From JAAYDK01 sp964543935 (GTDB lineage Bacteria; Spirochaetota; Spirochaetia; Sphaerochaetales; Sphaerochaetaceae), in NCBI GenBank assembly GCA_964543935.1, contig CAZJAK010000033.1, positions 1 through 25,577 on the forward strand: a stretch of 25,577 nt of DNA, written 5' to 3'. This document shows, in pieces, positions 14,834 to 22,482 of the stretch. Within the stretch, counting starts at the first letter, position 1; every line of letters starts with the position of its first letter. Under the pieces are notes generated by a model, which was not told the DNA's origin, ran no database searches, and saw only the letters and a list, made by a program, of their open reading frames with translations. A program made the translations under genes and the position numbers.

Positions 14834-15520
14834 ATGAAGCACTATAAAGCGTTGATTTTCGATTTTGACATGACTCTTGCGGACACTGCAAAGGTCATAG
14901 CGGATTTACTCAATGCCAGTGCCAATGATTTCGGATATCCATCGATGAGTTTCGACGAGGTCTTGCCGGTTATCGGGCACACCCACGAAATCATGTTGTC
15001 GCATGTCACCGGTCAAAAAGACCCGCAAAGCATTTCACACATGAGAACACATTATCGCCAGTTGTGCCGCTTGCGGATGGCGGATAAAACCGAGTTCTTC
15101 GACGATGTTCCCGCTTGTCTTATGAATATCGCCAGCAAAGGAATCAAGATCGGCCTGCTATCGTTGAAGCTCCGTGACGTATTGATGCAGTCCTTGGAGA
15201 AGTACGACCTAGCCCAGTATTTCAGCGCTATCGCGGGGTGCGAAGATGTCGCGGCCCCAAAACCCGACCCCTCCGGTCTCTTTACCGTATTGAGGATATT
15301 GAACCTCGAGCCGAAAGACGCCCTTTACATCGGCGACAGCTTGGTGGATGAGGGTGCGGCAAAAGCGGCGGGAGTCGATTTCGCCGCCATGTTGCGCGGT
15401 GGGACGACCCGGGAGCAGTTCGACCTTACATTCGTCACACGGTTCTATCGGACTGCTCAAGAACTTTCAGACGACATAGACGCTACGTTTTCAGCCAAGC
15501 AAGGACAGGAGTCGATATGA
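14834..15520 (+). CDS. HAD-family phosphatase, phosphoglycolate phosphatase-like
   Basis: 228 residues. The four HAD motifs are in place: motif I IFDFDMTLAD (Asp9 and Asp11, numbering from MKHYKAL), motif II in GLLSLKLR (Ser), motif III APKPDP (Lys) and motif IV YIGDSLVDEGAA (two acidic residues). A helical cap lies between motifs I and II (residues about 17-80), as in the phosphoglycolate phosphatase/beta-phosphoglucomutase subfamily. The start has GAGG six bases upstream. The stop overlaps the TRAP permease start (ATGA), so it is translated in step with an importer. It probably dephosphorylates a small intermediate of the imported compound or clears a toxic by-product. The substrate is not predictable from sequence. 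Confidence 0.85.
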   Translation: MKHYKALIFDFDMTLADTAKVIADLLNASANDFGYPSMSFDEVLPVIGHTHEIMLSHVTGQKDPQSISHMRTHYRQLCRLRMADKTEFFDDVPACLMNIASKGIKIGLLSLKLRDVLMQSLEKYDLAQYFSAIAGCEDVAAPKPDPSGLFTVLRILNLEPKDALYIGDSLVDEGAAKAAGVDFAAMLRGGTTREQFDLTFVTRFYRTAQELSDDIDATFSAKQGQESI

Positions 15521-17475
15521 CAGGGAAAAAAGGATTGTTCAAACGCCATGAGGAAGATGAGGTTCTGGAAATCAAGGTTGCCGCCACTTTGGCTGCAGAC
15601 AGCGAATCGCGCTCATTCAAGATAGCCAAAACCATCCAAGACGCCCTGGCTTTGGCCTTGGGGGTATTCACCCTCTACACCTGTTTTACCGGGCTGTTGA
15701 CCGATGTCATCCAACGGAGCGTCTTCCTGGCCTTTGTCATGCCGATGGTATTCCTGAACGCTTTCACCAAAAAACGGAACGAGTACGGCCCGATCATGAA
15801 ATCGACTGCGGTCCTCTTCGCCGTCCTCTCCGTATTCGTCTATACCTACACCGCCTTCAATTACACCAAGATGGGGACCACCTATGGAGCGTTCCCACCC
15901 GTGTACCTGATCGTGGCGACCTTGGGTGTCCTGCTGGTGCTTGAAGCCGCCAGGCGGATCATGGGCCCCGCCATCACGATCATCGCAGTAGTGTTCATCC
16001 TCTACGCACTGTTCGGCAAATACCTGCCTAGCGCACTGTGGAACCGGGGCTACACATGGACCAGAATCGTCAAAACGCTCTATGTCAGTTCTGCCGGAGT
16101 CTTCAGCACCCCGCTGGGGACGGCCTCTTCCATCATCATCATGTTCGTCATCTTCGGCGCCTTCCTTGAAGCAACGCGGGGATCCGATCTCTTCATGGAC
16201 ATAGCTTTTGCCTTGACCGGCAAAAGCATCGGCGGGCCAGCCAAGGCCGCCGTCATATCCAGCGCATTGGTGGGTTGCATCAGCGGAAGCGCTTCGGCCA
16301 ACGTCGCCACCACAGGGGTCTTCACCATTCCACTGATGAAAAAAGCGGGCTATTCCGCCGAATATGCCGGAGCAGTCGAGGCTGTCGCTTCGACCGGAAG
16401 CCAAATCATGCCGCCCGTGATGGGCTCCGCGGCCTTCATCATTGCGGAAACCTTGGGCATCCCCTTCAAGATGATTATCGGCGCCGCCATCATACCGGCG
16501 CTGTTATACTATGTCTCGGTCTATTTCTCGGTCCACTACGAGTCCTGCAAGCGCGGTCTTGTCGGGATGGATGAGAAGGATATTCCCGATGTCAAGAAGA
16601 CATTGCGTAAGTACGGCCTTTCAATCATACCGCTTTTTGTCTTGATCATCATGATCGTGATGGGCTATGGCGCCATGTACACGGCCTTGTTCGCCACGCT
16701 GTTCGCCATTGCCCTCTCCTTCGCCAACAAGAACACCAGGATGGGCTTCAAAACCATCGTGACCTCCCTGATAAAGGGATGCAAGGGAGTCATGAGCATC
16801 GCCACCGCCTGTGCCGCGGCCGGGTGCGTCATCGGCATCATTTCGCTCACCGGCCTTGGGCTGAAACTCAGCTCATTGATCATCAACATCTCGGGAGGCC
16901 GCTTGATTGTCGTGCTCCTGTTGACCGAGGTGGCCCTCTTCATCCTGGGGATGGGCCTGCCCACCGCTCCGGCCTACATGCTTGTCGCAGTGTTGGTCGC
17001 TCCCGCGCTCACTCAGTTGGGAGTGCCCGAGCTGGCCGCTCACATGTTCGTGTTCTACGGAGCTTGCCTTTCGTCGATCACTCCGCCTGTGGCCATGGCG
17101 GCTTACACAGCGGCAGGAATCGCCAACGCCAGCCCTATCAAAATAGGCATCCTGGCGGTCAAGCTAGCCATCGTGACCTATATCGCCCCGGTTTTCTTTG
17201 TCTATTCCCCCGAGTTGATCGGTGTCGGCTCAGTATCTCAAATATCACTGGCGTTCGTCTCAGGAATCGTGGGGTGCCTGGGCCTGAGCATAGGTATCGT
17301 AGGCTACTTCAGAAGCAAGCTGAACCCAGTCATGAGAATCCTTGCCATTGGTGGAGGACTTCTGTGCGTGTATCCCGGGTTGCTGACAGACTCAATCGGC
17401 TATGCTCTTATAATTTCAGTCATCGGTATCAATTGGATCCTGGTCAAAAGGAAGCATGTGAAACAGGTTGCTTGA
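15517..17475 (+). CDS. TRAP transporter fused permease, TAXI type (DctQM fusion)
   Basis: 652 residues with about 16 or more membrane segments. The N-terminal part (about 40-190) corresponds to the small DctQ-like subunit and the rest to the large DctM-like channel. The DctM signature region reads SGSASANVATTGVFTIP, then GAVEAVASTGSQIMPPVMG near residue 290, with the pseudo-symmetrical counterpart GMGLPTAPAYMLVAV and SSITPPVAMAAYTAAGIA in the second half. These are typical of TAXI-TRAP fused permeases, which use an ion gradient to import dicarboxylates, hydroxyacids and similar anions captured by a periplasmic TAXI protein. It overlaps the HAD gene by four bases and is followed 42 bases later by the TAXI receptor gene. 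AGGAG precedes the ATG. Confidence 0.93.
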   Translation: MTGKKGLFKRHEEDEVLEIKVAATLAADSESRSFKIAKTIQDALALALGVFTLYTCFTGLLTDVIQRSVFLAFVMPMVFLNAFTKKRNEYGPIMKSTAVLFAVLSVFVYTYTAFNYTKMGTTYGAFPPVYLIVATLGVLLVLEAARRIMGPAITIIAVVFILYALFGKYLPSALWNRGYTWTRIVKTLYVSSAGVFSTPLGTASSIIIMFVIFGAFLEATRGSDLFMDIAFALTGKSIGGPAKAAVISSALVGCISGSASANVATTGVFTIPLMKKAGYSAEYAGAVEAVASTGSQIMPPVMGSAAFIIAETLGIPFKMIIGAAIIPALLYYVSVYFSVHYESCKRGLVGMDEKDIPDVKKTLRKYGLSIIPLFVLIIMIVMGYGAMYTALFATLFAIALSFANKNTRMGFKTIVTSLIKGCKGVMSIATACAAAGCVIGIISLTGLGLKLSSLIINISGGRLIVVLLLTEVALFILGMGLPTAPAYMLVAVLVAPALTQLGVPELAAHMFVFYGACLSSITPPVAMAAYTAAGIANASPIKIGILAVKLAIVTYIAPVFFVYSPELIGVGSVSQISLAFVSGIVGCLGLSIGIVGYFRSKLNPVMRILAIGGGLLCVYPGLLTDSIGYALIISVIGINWILVKRKHVKQVA

Positions 17476-17478
17476 TTA

Positions 17479-17496
17479 AACAATCGGACGATTGTT
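17479..17496. promoter_or_regulatory. Perfect dyad between TRAP permease and TAXI receptor genes
   Basis: AACAATCG, GA, CGATTGTT: eight-base perfect arms separated by two bases, placed between the permease stop and the AAGGAG of the receptor gene. It could be a protein-binding site built from the same ACAAT/ATTGT halves as the putative operators, or a short RNA hairpin (seven-base stem, GGAC loop) that tunes expression of the receptor. Confidence 0.45.
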
Positions 17497-17517
17497 AGAA
17501 AAAAAGGAGAGAGGAAC

Positions 17518-18546
17518 ATGAAAAAAGGATTGTGCGTCATGTTGATTCTTTGCGTAACATTTTCGATGTTCGCAACGGGAGCGAAGGAGATTGCAGCTCC
17601 GGTCCAACCAACCGGAGAATTCAAGGGATTGACCACCAAGACCACCATATCGTTGGCAGCCAATCCGATCGGACAGTCTTCGTATCAACAGGCTGCTCAA
17701 ATCGCTGACATTATCAACAACAGCGGGAGCAACCTCACTGTGGTCGCCGAGGCCACCAACGGGTATGCAGAGAACGTCGGACTTGTCGCCCAGGGCGATG
17801 TCGAGATCGCTTTCACCAACAACCTGATGCTTTCCGACGGGTATTTGGCCACAGGAGACTATACCGGCATAGCCCCGAAAAAGACCCTCGGCGTCATCTC
17901 GTTGTCCTGCAACAAGACCCATGTCATCGTGCTGAAGAACTCATCGGTCACCGAAGTCTCCTACGAGAAGTTCAAGGGAAAGAAGATCGGTATCGGCCAG
18001 GTTGGCGGGACATCACGGTTCGACGCCTTGGCCCTCATGGCTGCACTGGGACTTAAGCCCGGCGACTATACCGCAGTTGAAGTCAAAGGTGCCGAGCAGA
18101 CCGAGATGATGAAAAACGGCCAGCTTGACGTGTTCATTTGGAACGGCAAAGCCCCGATCGCCACGGTCCTCGACTTGCTTGCCTCCAAGGATTGCGTGTT
18201 CTTGGATATCCCCTCAGACATCGTCAAGAAAATCATCGAGAATTCCAACGGGGCCTATACCGAGCAAGTCCTCGACAAATCCTACTACGACCAACTCGAC
18301 CGCGACGTAAAGACATTCGGCAACAACGCAGTCTTGTTTGCCGGCGCCGATGTCCCAGAGGAAGTAGTCTATGAGTTCGTCAAGCAGTTCTACGGGCACT
18401 TGGACGAGTTGAAGAAGGTCAACAAGGCTTTCTTGGAAGTCGTTCCTGACAAGATGCTGGAAGGCATCAGTGTACCGCTCCACAAAGGTGCTTTGCGCTT
18501 CTACAACGAGATCAATCTCCCCGGTATCGCAGCCTTCAACAAGTAA
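17518..18546 (+). CDS. TAXI family TRAP transporter solute-binding protein
   Basis: 342 residues. The signal sequence MKKGLCVMLILCVTFSMFA is followed by TGAKE, a style common in spirochaetes. No lipobox cysteine stands at the cleavage point. The mature protein shows the TAXI pattern: ISLAANPIGQSSYQQAAQIADIIN near 42-65, GYAENVGLVAQGDVEIAF near 82-99, then KIGIGQVGGTSRF and KNGQLDVFIWNGKAP in the second lobe. TAXI receptors capture small carboxylates for the fused permease encoded just upstream. AAGGAG precedes the ATG. A 13-base-pair hairpin follows the stop, so this is probably the last gene of the operon. Confidence 0.9.
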   Translation: MKKGLCVMLILCVTFSMFATGAKEIAAPVQPTGEFKGLTTKTTISLAANPIGQSSYQQAAQIADIINNSGSNLTVVAEATNGYAENVGLVAQGDVEIAFTNNLMLSDGYLATGDYTGIAPKKTLGVISLSCNKTHVIVLKNSSVTEVSYEKFKGKKIGIGQVGGTSRFDALALMAALGLKPGDYTAVEVKGAEQTEMMKNGQLDVFIWNGKAPIATVLDLLASKDCVFLDIPSDIVKKIIENSNGAYTEQVLDKSYYDQLDRDVKTFGNNAVLFAGADVPEEVVYEFVKQFYGHLDELKKVNKAFLEVVPDKMLEGISVPLHKGALRFYNEINLPGIAAFNK

Positions 18547-18553
18547 TGGTTTA

Positions 18554-18584
18554 CATGCTCCCAGGCCGACTGCCTGGGAGCATG
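18554..18584 (+). terminator. Strong hairpin after the TAXI receptor gene
   Basis: Perfect 13-base stem (CATGCTCCCAGGC at 18554-18566 with 18572-18584) and a five-base CGACT loop, eight bases after the stop. It lacks a T-tract, so it may act as an mRNA end protector or an imperfect terminator. A second hairpin, GGATGTTCaCG with CGcGAACATCC (18594-18632), follows. Confidence 0.6.
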
Positions 18585-18655
18585 GTTGCATGCGGATGTT
18601 CACGAAGCACAACTGAAGATCCGCGAACATCCTGGACAACTACTGCACCAAGCGT

Positions 18656-18692
18656 CAATTGTTTTTACAATAGTAACAAAGTGTGCTAGTAT
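18656..18692 (+). promoter_or_regulatory. Promoter and putative autoregulatory operator of the GntR-LacI gene
   Basis: The -35 TTTACA (18664-18669) and -10 TAGTAT (18687-18692) are 17 bases apart. Across the -35 lies CAATTGTTTTTACAAT (18656-18671), the reverse complement of ATTGTAAAAACAATTG, which carries the motif shared with the two divergent operon promoters. Additional symmetry (TTGTT at 18659-18663 with AACAA at 18675-18679) surrounds it. Confidence 0.6.
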
Positions 18693-18751
18693 GTGTAGCT
18701 CCAACTACCCATAACGTGATAGGGTGAATTCCGTCAGGCGGAGAGTGTGCA

Positions 18752-19882
18752 ATGGCAGAATATAAGAGTGGCAACCCTCAGTATATGAAAATCTACGAAG
18801 AAATTCGCAGGAAGATCATCGAAGGAACCTTGGCACCCGGGATGAAGTTGAGTACCGAGCAGGAAATTGCGAACCAATATGGAGTGAGCAGGCCGACAGT
18901 CAGGCTGGCCCTCCTTGAACTTGAACGGGAAGGGTTTTTAGAAAGATACAGAGGGAAAGGCACCTTCATCACCCAATCGAAGAAGAGCGCTTCCACCAAG
19001 CATGGCAATGTAGCGATCGGCATCATCGTGCCCAGGCTGGCCGACATCTTCATCGGAAAGATCATCACCGGAGTCCAAGAGGTCCTGGAAAAGAATGGGT
19101 ACACCATTTCGGTACATTTGACGAACGACAGCATCGCAAAAGAACAAGAGATTGTCGAAAGCCTGATAGAACGCAAAGTCGAGGGATTGATCATCCACCC
19201 TACCGCTGCTCCAATCTACAACCCTGCTATTTTCAAACTGATCGAGAAACAAATCCCGTTCGTGATGACGGGCAGGTGTTACAAATTCGCAGCTTGCAAT
19301 TCTGTTGAAATGGACAACTTCAAAGGAGCGTATGAGGCAGTCCGCTATCTGTATGAAAAAGGACACCGCAAAATCGGCTTGGTTTCTAAACCGTATCTGA
19401 CCAAATCTTCAATCGAACACCGCGTCGAAGGCTTTTTCCAAGCTTTCAAGGATTTGGACATCCCGGTGTTGCTCAGGCACGTCTTCCTGGATCTGGTAGA
19501 TACCCGTTCCGTGTATTGGGTCGAGCAAACATCTGAAGACAAAGCTGTCATCCACAACCAACTGCGTGAGTATCTTCTGAAATCAACGGACTTGACTGCA
19601 ATCATCGCGCTGAACGACCTCATTGCGACCGACCTGATGGCTGTGCTCGAAGAACTCGAAAGAAGACCGGGTGTGGACGTTTCGGTCATCGGATTCGACA
19701 ACGTCACCTTTGCCAACCAAGTCAAACCTCCCCTCACCTCGGTCGAAACACCAACGGTTGAACTGGGAAGGCAAGCCGCTGAGTTGCTGCTGAAGCAGAT
19801 CATGGATCCAAATCACCAACCAGAACACATCTTGCTTCCATCAAAGCTTGTGGTGAGGGGCTCTGTCTCTGAATGTCGATAA
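18752..19882 (+). CDS. GntR-LacI hybrid transcriptional regulator (AraR-type)
   Basis: 376 residues. Residues about 10-76 form a GntR winged helix: IYEEIRRKIIEGTLAPGMKLSTE, then the recognition region EIANQYGVSRPTVRLALLEL, then the wing GFLERYRGKGTFI. From about residue 88 a LacI/periplasmic-binding-type sensor follows (IGIIVPRLADIFIGKIITGVQ, then VEGLIIHP, and VIGFDNVTFA near the end). This AraR architecture typically represses sugar or sugar-acid catabolism until the small-molecule inducer binds the C-domain. GGAG lies about nine bases before the ATG. It has its own promoter downstream of the TRAP operon, and the matching motifs at three promoters point to local control of both operons and itself. 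Confidence 0.9.
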   Translation: MAEYKSGNPQYMKIYEEIRRKIIEGTLAPGMKLSTEQEIANQYGVSRPTVRLALLELEREGFLERYRGKGTFITQSKKSASTKHGNVAIGIIVPRLADIFIGKIITGVQEVLEKNGYTISVHLTNDSIAKEQEIVESLIERKVEGLIIHPTAAPIYNPAIFKLIEKQIPFVMTGRCYKFAACNSVEMDNFKGAYEAVRYLYEKGHRKIGLVSKPYLTKSSIEHRVEGFFQAFKDLDIPVLLRHVFLDLVDTRSVYWVEQTSEDKAVIHNQLREYLLKSTDLTAIIALNDLIATDLMAVLEELERRPGVDVSVIGFDNVTFANQVKPPLTSVETPTVELGRQAAELLLKQIMDPNHQPEHILLPSKLVVRGSVSECR

Positions 19883-19951
19883 GGCCTTCCGGCATCGCTA
19901 ACGCATGATCATAATCCCCGCATCATCGTCAGACTAACGCTAGTAGAAAGT

Positions 19952-20872
19952 TCATACGCTCTGTTCAACGCAGCTGTTGCAGAAATCCTCGTCCCCCGTG
20001 CAGGGGTTGGTATGGACCATGACATGCTTGACCTGCGGGAAATCCCGTTCAATGCGGTCGTGCACATCCTGGGCGACCGCGTGGGCCACTTCCAGGCTTA
20101 AATTGCGGCAGCAGCAGATCTCCACCTCGACATAATAGCGGGCTCCGGTGCTGCGGGTGCGCAACAAGTCGATCTGTTTGACGCGGGGATTTTTCACGAT
20201 GCTCATTCGCAGGTGTTCGATCGTGGCGGGATCGACCGAACCATCCAACAGCACGTTGGAGGCGTTGCGGAAAATTTCTATGGCAGATTTCACGATCAAC
20301 AGCGCGATGACGATGGCGGCGATCGGATCCATGACCGGCAAACCCGAGCGGGCCCCGATGACCCCGGCCAATGTCCCGCCCGAGGCGAACACGTCGCTGA
20401 GATGGTCGCCACATAACGCCTGCAACGAACTGAAATGGGTCTCCTTCCAAGCTTTGCGCACCCGCCAATAGAGCAGCAGTTTCACCGACATCGACAGCAG
20501 GGCACCGAAAGCCGGCAACAAGGTCGGTGCCACGATCGTCTCCGGTTGCATGAGCATCCTGCCGCCGTTTATGCCGATGGCAACACCGGTGGTGAAGATG
20601 ACCAACGCCAAGACGACCGCGACGATGCTTTCGATCTTGTCATGTCCGTATTGATGGTTCCCGTCGGCCTTGCGGCCCGAGGCGGCCACCCCTCCCATGA
20701 CCACCGTATAGGTTACGATGTCGCTGATGGAGTTGGCTGCATCGGAGATCATGGCGGCCGAGTGCCCGATCAACCCGGTGGTCAACTTCACGGCAGCCAG
20801 AACGATGCTCGCGACAATCGACGTCAGCGAGACCCTGAGGGCGGTTTTCTCAGCGCTATGCTCTTTTGTCAA
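19952..20872 (-). CDS. Cation diffusion facilitator (CDF) exporter, manganese-type
   Basis: 306 residues from a TTG at 20872 that has AGGA nine bases upstream. The open frame extends 32 codons further but that part lacks a ribosome site and family likeness. Six membrane segments and a C-terminal cytoplasmic ferredoxin-like domain fit the CDF family. The metal site in the membrane would be NSISD in segment 2 (Asn47, Asp51) and DHLSD in segment 5 (Asp156, Asp160). This N-D-D-D set is the one reported for Mn-selective CDFs such as MntE, in contrast to the His/Asp sets of zinc exporters. The conserved HQYGHDKIE loop is present. The tail has unusual cysteines (CCC and CNSC). It is monocistronic and divergent from nothing nearby. 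Confidence 0.85.
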   Translation of the reverse strand: MTKEHSAEKTALRVSLTSIVASIVLAAVKLTTGLIGHSAAMISDAANSISDIVTYTVVMGGVAASGRKADGNHQYGHDKIESIVAVVLALVIFTTGVAIGINGGRMLMQPETIVAPTLLPAFGALLSMSVKLLLYWRVRKAWKETHFSSLQALCGDHLSDVFASGGTLAGVIGARSGLPVMDPIAAIVIALLIVKSAIEIFRNASNVLLDGSVDPATIEHLRMSIVKNPRVKQIDLLRTRSTGARYYVEVEICCCRNLSLEVAHAVAQDVHDRIERDFPQVKHVMVHTNPCTGDEDFCNSCVEQSV

Positions 20873-20980
20873 AACCAGACTTCCTGAATACGGGAAACGA
20901 CCCGTGGATGATTGTCCCGCCCAACGTGCTGTCCATGCGAACCGGGCGCCCGCGAGGACGCTTGGCAATCGTTATGCGGA

Positions 20981-21047
20981 AACCTAGCACGAATGGAGGA
21001 GTCTGTCAATCAATTCTTTTCAATAGTATAAGTTAGCAAATGCTAAC
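20981..21047 (-). promoter_or_regulatory. Promoter region of the CDF gene with a perfect dyad
   Basis: A perfect dyad GTTAGCA-AA-TGCTAAC (21032-21047) sits directly upstream of a minus-strand -10 TATACT (21030-21025), a typical repressor position. A second possible promoter is TTGACA (21009-21004), 17 bases, TAGGTT (20986-20981). The GTTAGC/GCTAAC halves recall DtxR/MntR-type boxes, which would suit a manganese exporter. The leader of 100-150 bases before the TTG start carries a small hairpin (ACGGG/CCCGT) next to the ribosome site. Confidence 0.45.
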
Positions 21048-21056
21048 CTCATGTAT

Positions 21057-21668
21057 TCAGCGGGAATGGCGCCCTTTGAGTACCTCGACCACATCGCTGA
21101 GTTGCACGTTCTTGTGGGCCAACAGCACGATCATGTGGTACAACAAGTCGGCAGCTTCGCCCAAAAAAAGGCTCTTGTTGTCATCCTTGGCCTCGATGAC
21201 CAACTCGACCGCCTCCTCGCCCACTTTTTGGGCAATCTTGTTGATGCCTCGCGAAAAGAGGTGGTTGGTGTACGATCCCTCGACCGGGTGTTCGCGACGG
21301 TCGTGGATGACCTCCTCCAGATAGAGCAAGAACTCGCTACTGGTCATGGCTTCAGGATCGTTGCTCTCGTTGAAGCAGGTATCATGGCCGAGATGGCATA
21401 CCGGACCCGCCGGAACGGCTTTGATGAGCAACGTATCGTTGTCGCAATCAAGCTTGATGTCCCTCACGGTAAGGTAATTCCCGGATGTCTCGCCTTTTGT
21501 CCACAACCGTTGTTTGGAACGCGAGTAAAAGGTGACCAAGCCGCGCTCCTCGGTGATGCGCAAGGCCTCTTCGTCCATGTAGCCCAGCATGAGGACGCGA
21601 TGGGTCACCGCATCTTGGACAATGGCGGGAACCATTCCATTCCCTTTGGCGAAATCTACGGAAAGCAT
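21057..21668 (-). CDS. hisIE: Bifunctional phosphoribosyl-AMP cyclohydrolase / phosphoribosyl-ATP pyrophosphatase
   Basis: 203 residues. The HisI half (about 1-110) has VTFYSRSKQRLWTKGETSGN, DIKLDCDNDTLLI and the metal-binding VCHLGHDTCF. The HisE half (about 115-203) has the MazG-like helical pattern EEAVELVIEAK and GEAADLLYHMIVLL. The protein carries out steps two and three of histidine synthesis, hydrolysing phosphoribosyl-ATP and opening the adenine ring. The fused form and its position at the end of the his operon are common. GGGGAGG lies seven bases before the ATG, and the gene starts 13 bases after hisF. No clear intrinsic terminator follows. Confidence 0.95.
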   Translation of the reverse strand: MLSVDFAKGNGMVPAIVQDAVTHRVLMLGYMDEEALRITEERGLVTFYSRSKQRLWTKGETSGNYLTVRDIKLDCDNDTLLIKAVPAGPVCHLGHDTCFNESNDPEAMTSSEFLLYLEEVIHDRREHPVEGSYTNHLFSRGINKIAQKVGEEAVELVIEAKDDNKSLFLGEAADLLYHMIVLLAHKNVQLSDVVEVLKGRHSR

Positions 21669-21681
21669 GCTCGATCCTCCC

Positions 21682-22464
21682 CTAACATGTCAGGCGTACA
21701 GATATATCATGTTTTTTTAAAAAAATCTTCAACTCGGGAATGTCCAGCTCATGAAAATGGAACAACGAGGCCGCCAATGCAGCATCGGCGCCCCCCTCTT
21801 GCAAGACTTGCCTGAAATGTTCCATCGTTCCGGCACCTCCTGATGCGATGATGGGCACGGCAAGCGACTGGGAAAACCTGCGGGTGATTTCCAGCGCAAA
21901 ACCCGCCTTGGTCCCGTCATGATCCATCGAGGTCAACAATATCTCACCGGCACCACGTTCGACCGCTTCACGGCCCCAGGCAAGCGCTTCAAGGCCGGTA
22001 GGGGTCCGGCCCCCGTCGACATACACCTCCCACCCGGGCCCTGCGGCGTCGTCGAAGCGCGCGTTGCTACGCACATCGATGGCACACACCACGCATTGGG
22101 AACCGAATTCTGTCGCCAAACGACCTATCAAGGCGGGATCGCGTACAGCCGCGCTGTTGATCGATATCTTGTCGGCACCCGATTCCAACAAATTCCCGAC
22201 ATCTTGGACAGTCCGGATGCCGCCACCCACGGTGAAGGGGATGTCGATGACGTCGGCAATCCTTTTGACCAAGGCTGTAAAGGTGCCACGGCGTTCCACC
22301 GTGGCGGTGATGTCGAGGAAGGTCAACTCGTCGGCTCCTTGGGCGGCATACAGCGAAGCCAGTTCGACCGCGTCCCCGGCATCCCGTAAATTCACGAAAT
22401 TGACCCCTTTCACGGTGCGACCGTCGCGCACATCCAGGCAGGGGATGATCCGTTTGGCCAACAT
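21682..22464 (-). CDS. hisF: Imidazole glycerol phosphate synthase, cyclase subunit
   Basis: 260 residues, a TIM barrel. It starts MLAKRIIPCLDV, with the catalytic first Asp in CLDV, the phosphate-binding glycines in FTVGGGIR and SGGAG, and the second catalytic Asp in LTSMDHDGTKAG. Together with HisH it converts PRFAR and ammonia into imidazole glycerol phosphate and AICAR. I chose the ATG at 22464 because AGGAG is eight bases upstream and the family starts exactly there. A GTG nine bases earlier is not supported. Confidence 0.96.
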   Translation of the reverse strand: MLAKRIIPCLDVRDGRTVKGVNFVNLRDAGDAVELASLYAAQGADELTFLDITATVERRGTFTALVKRIADVIDIPFTVGGGIRTVQDVGNLLESGADKISINSAAVRDPALIGRLATEFGSQCVVCAIDVRSNARFDDAAGPGWEVYVDGGRTPTGLEALAWGREAVERGAGEILLTSMDHDGTKAGFALEITRRFSQSLAVPIIASGGAGTMEHFRQVLQEGGADAALAASLFHFHELDIPELKIFLKKHDISVRLTC

Positions 22465-22482
22465 GTCTGTCACTCCTTTGTT

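Noticed and set aside
14720..14848. Small plus-strand frame (about 42 codons) ending inside the HAD gene start, possibly a leader peptide
   Set aside because: The nearest purine-rich stretch is 13 bases upstream of its ATG, it has no recognisable features, and it coincides with the inverted repeats of the leader.
19883..19951. Bidirectional terminator between the regulator and CDF genes
   Set aside because: No stem of useful length with a T-tract on either strand.
20873..20968. N-terminal extension of the CDF protein
   Set aside because: A TTG start without ribosome site and Arg/Gly/Ser-rich residues unlike the family. The TTG at 20872 has AGGA nine bases upstream and gives the usual length.
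20873..21024. yybP-ykoY (Mn2+) or NiCo riboswitch in the CDF leader
   Set aside because: I looked for the conserved loop sequences of both classes and did not find them. Only a small hairpin next to the ribosome site is clear.
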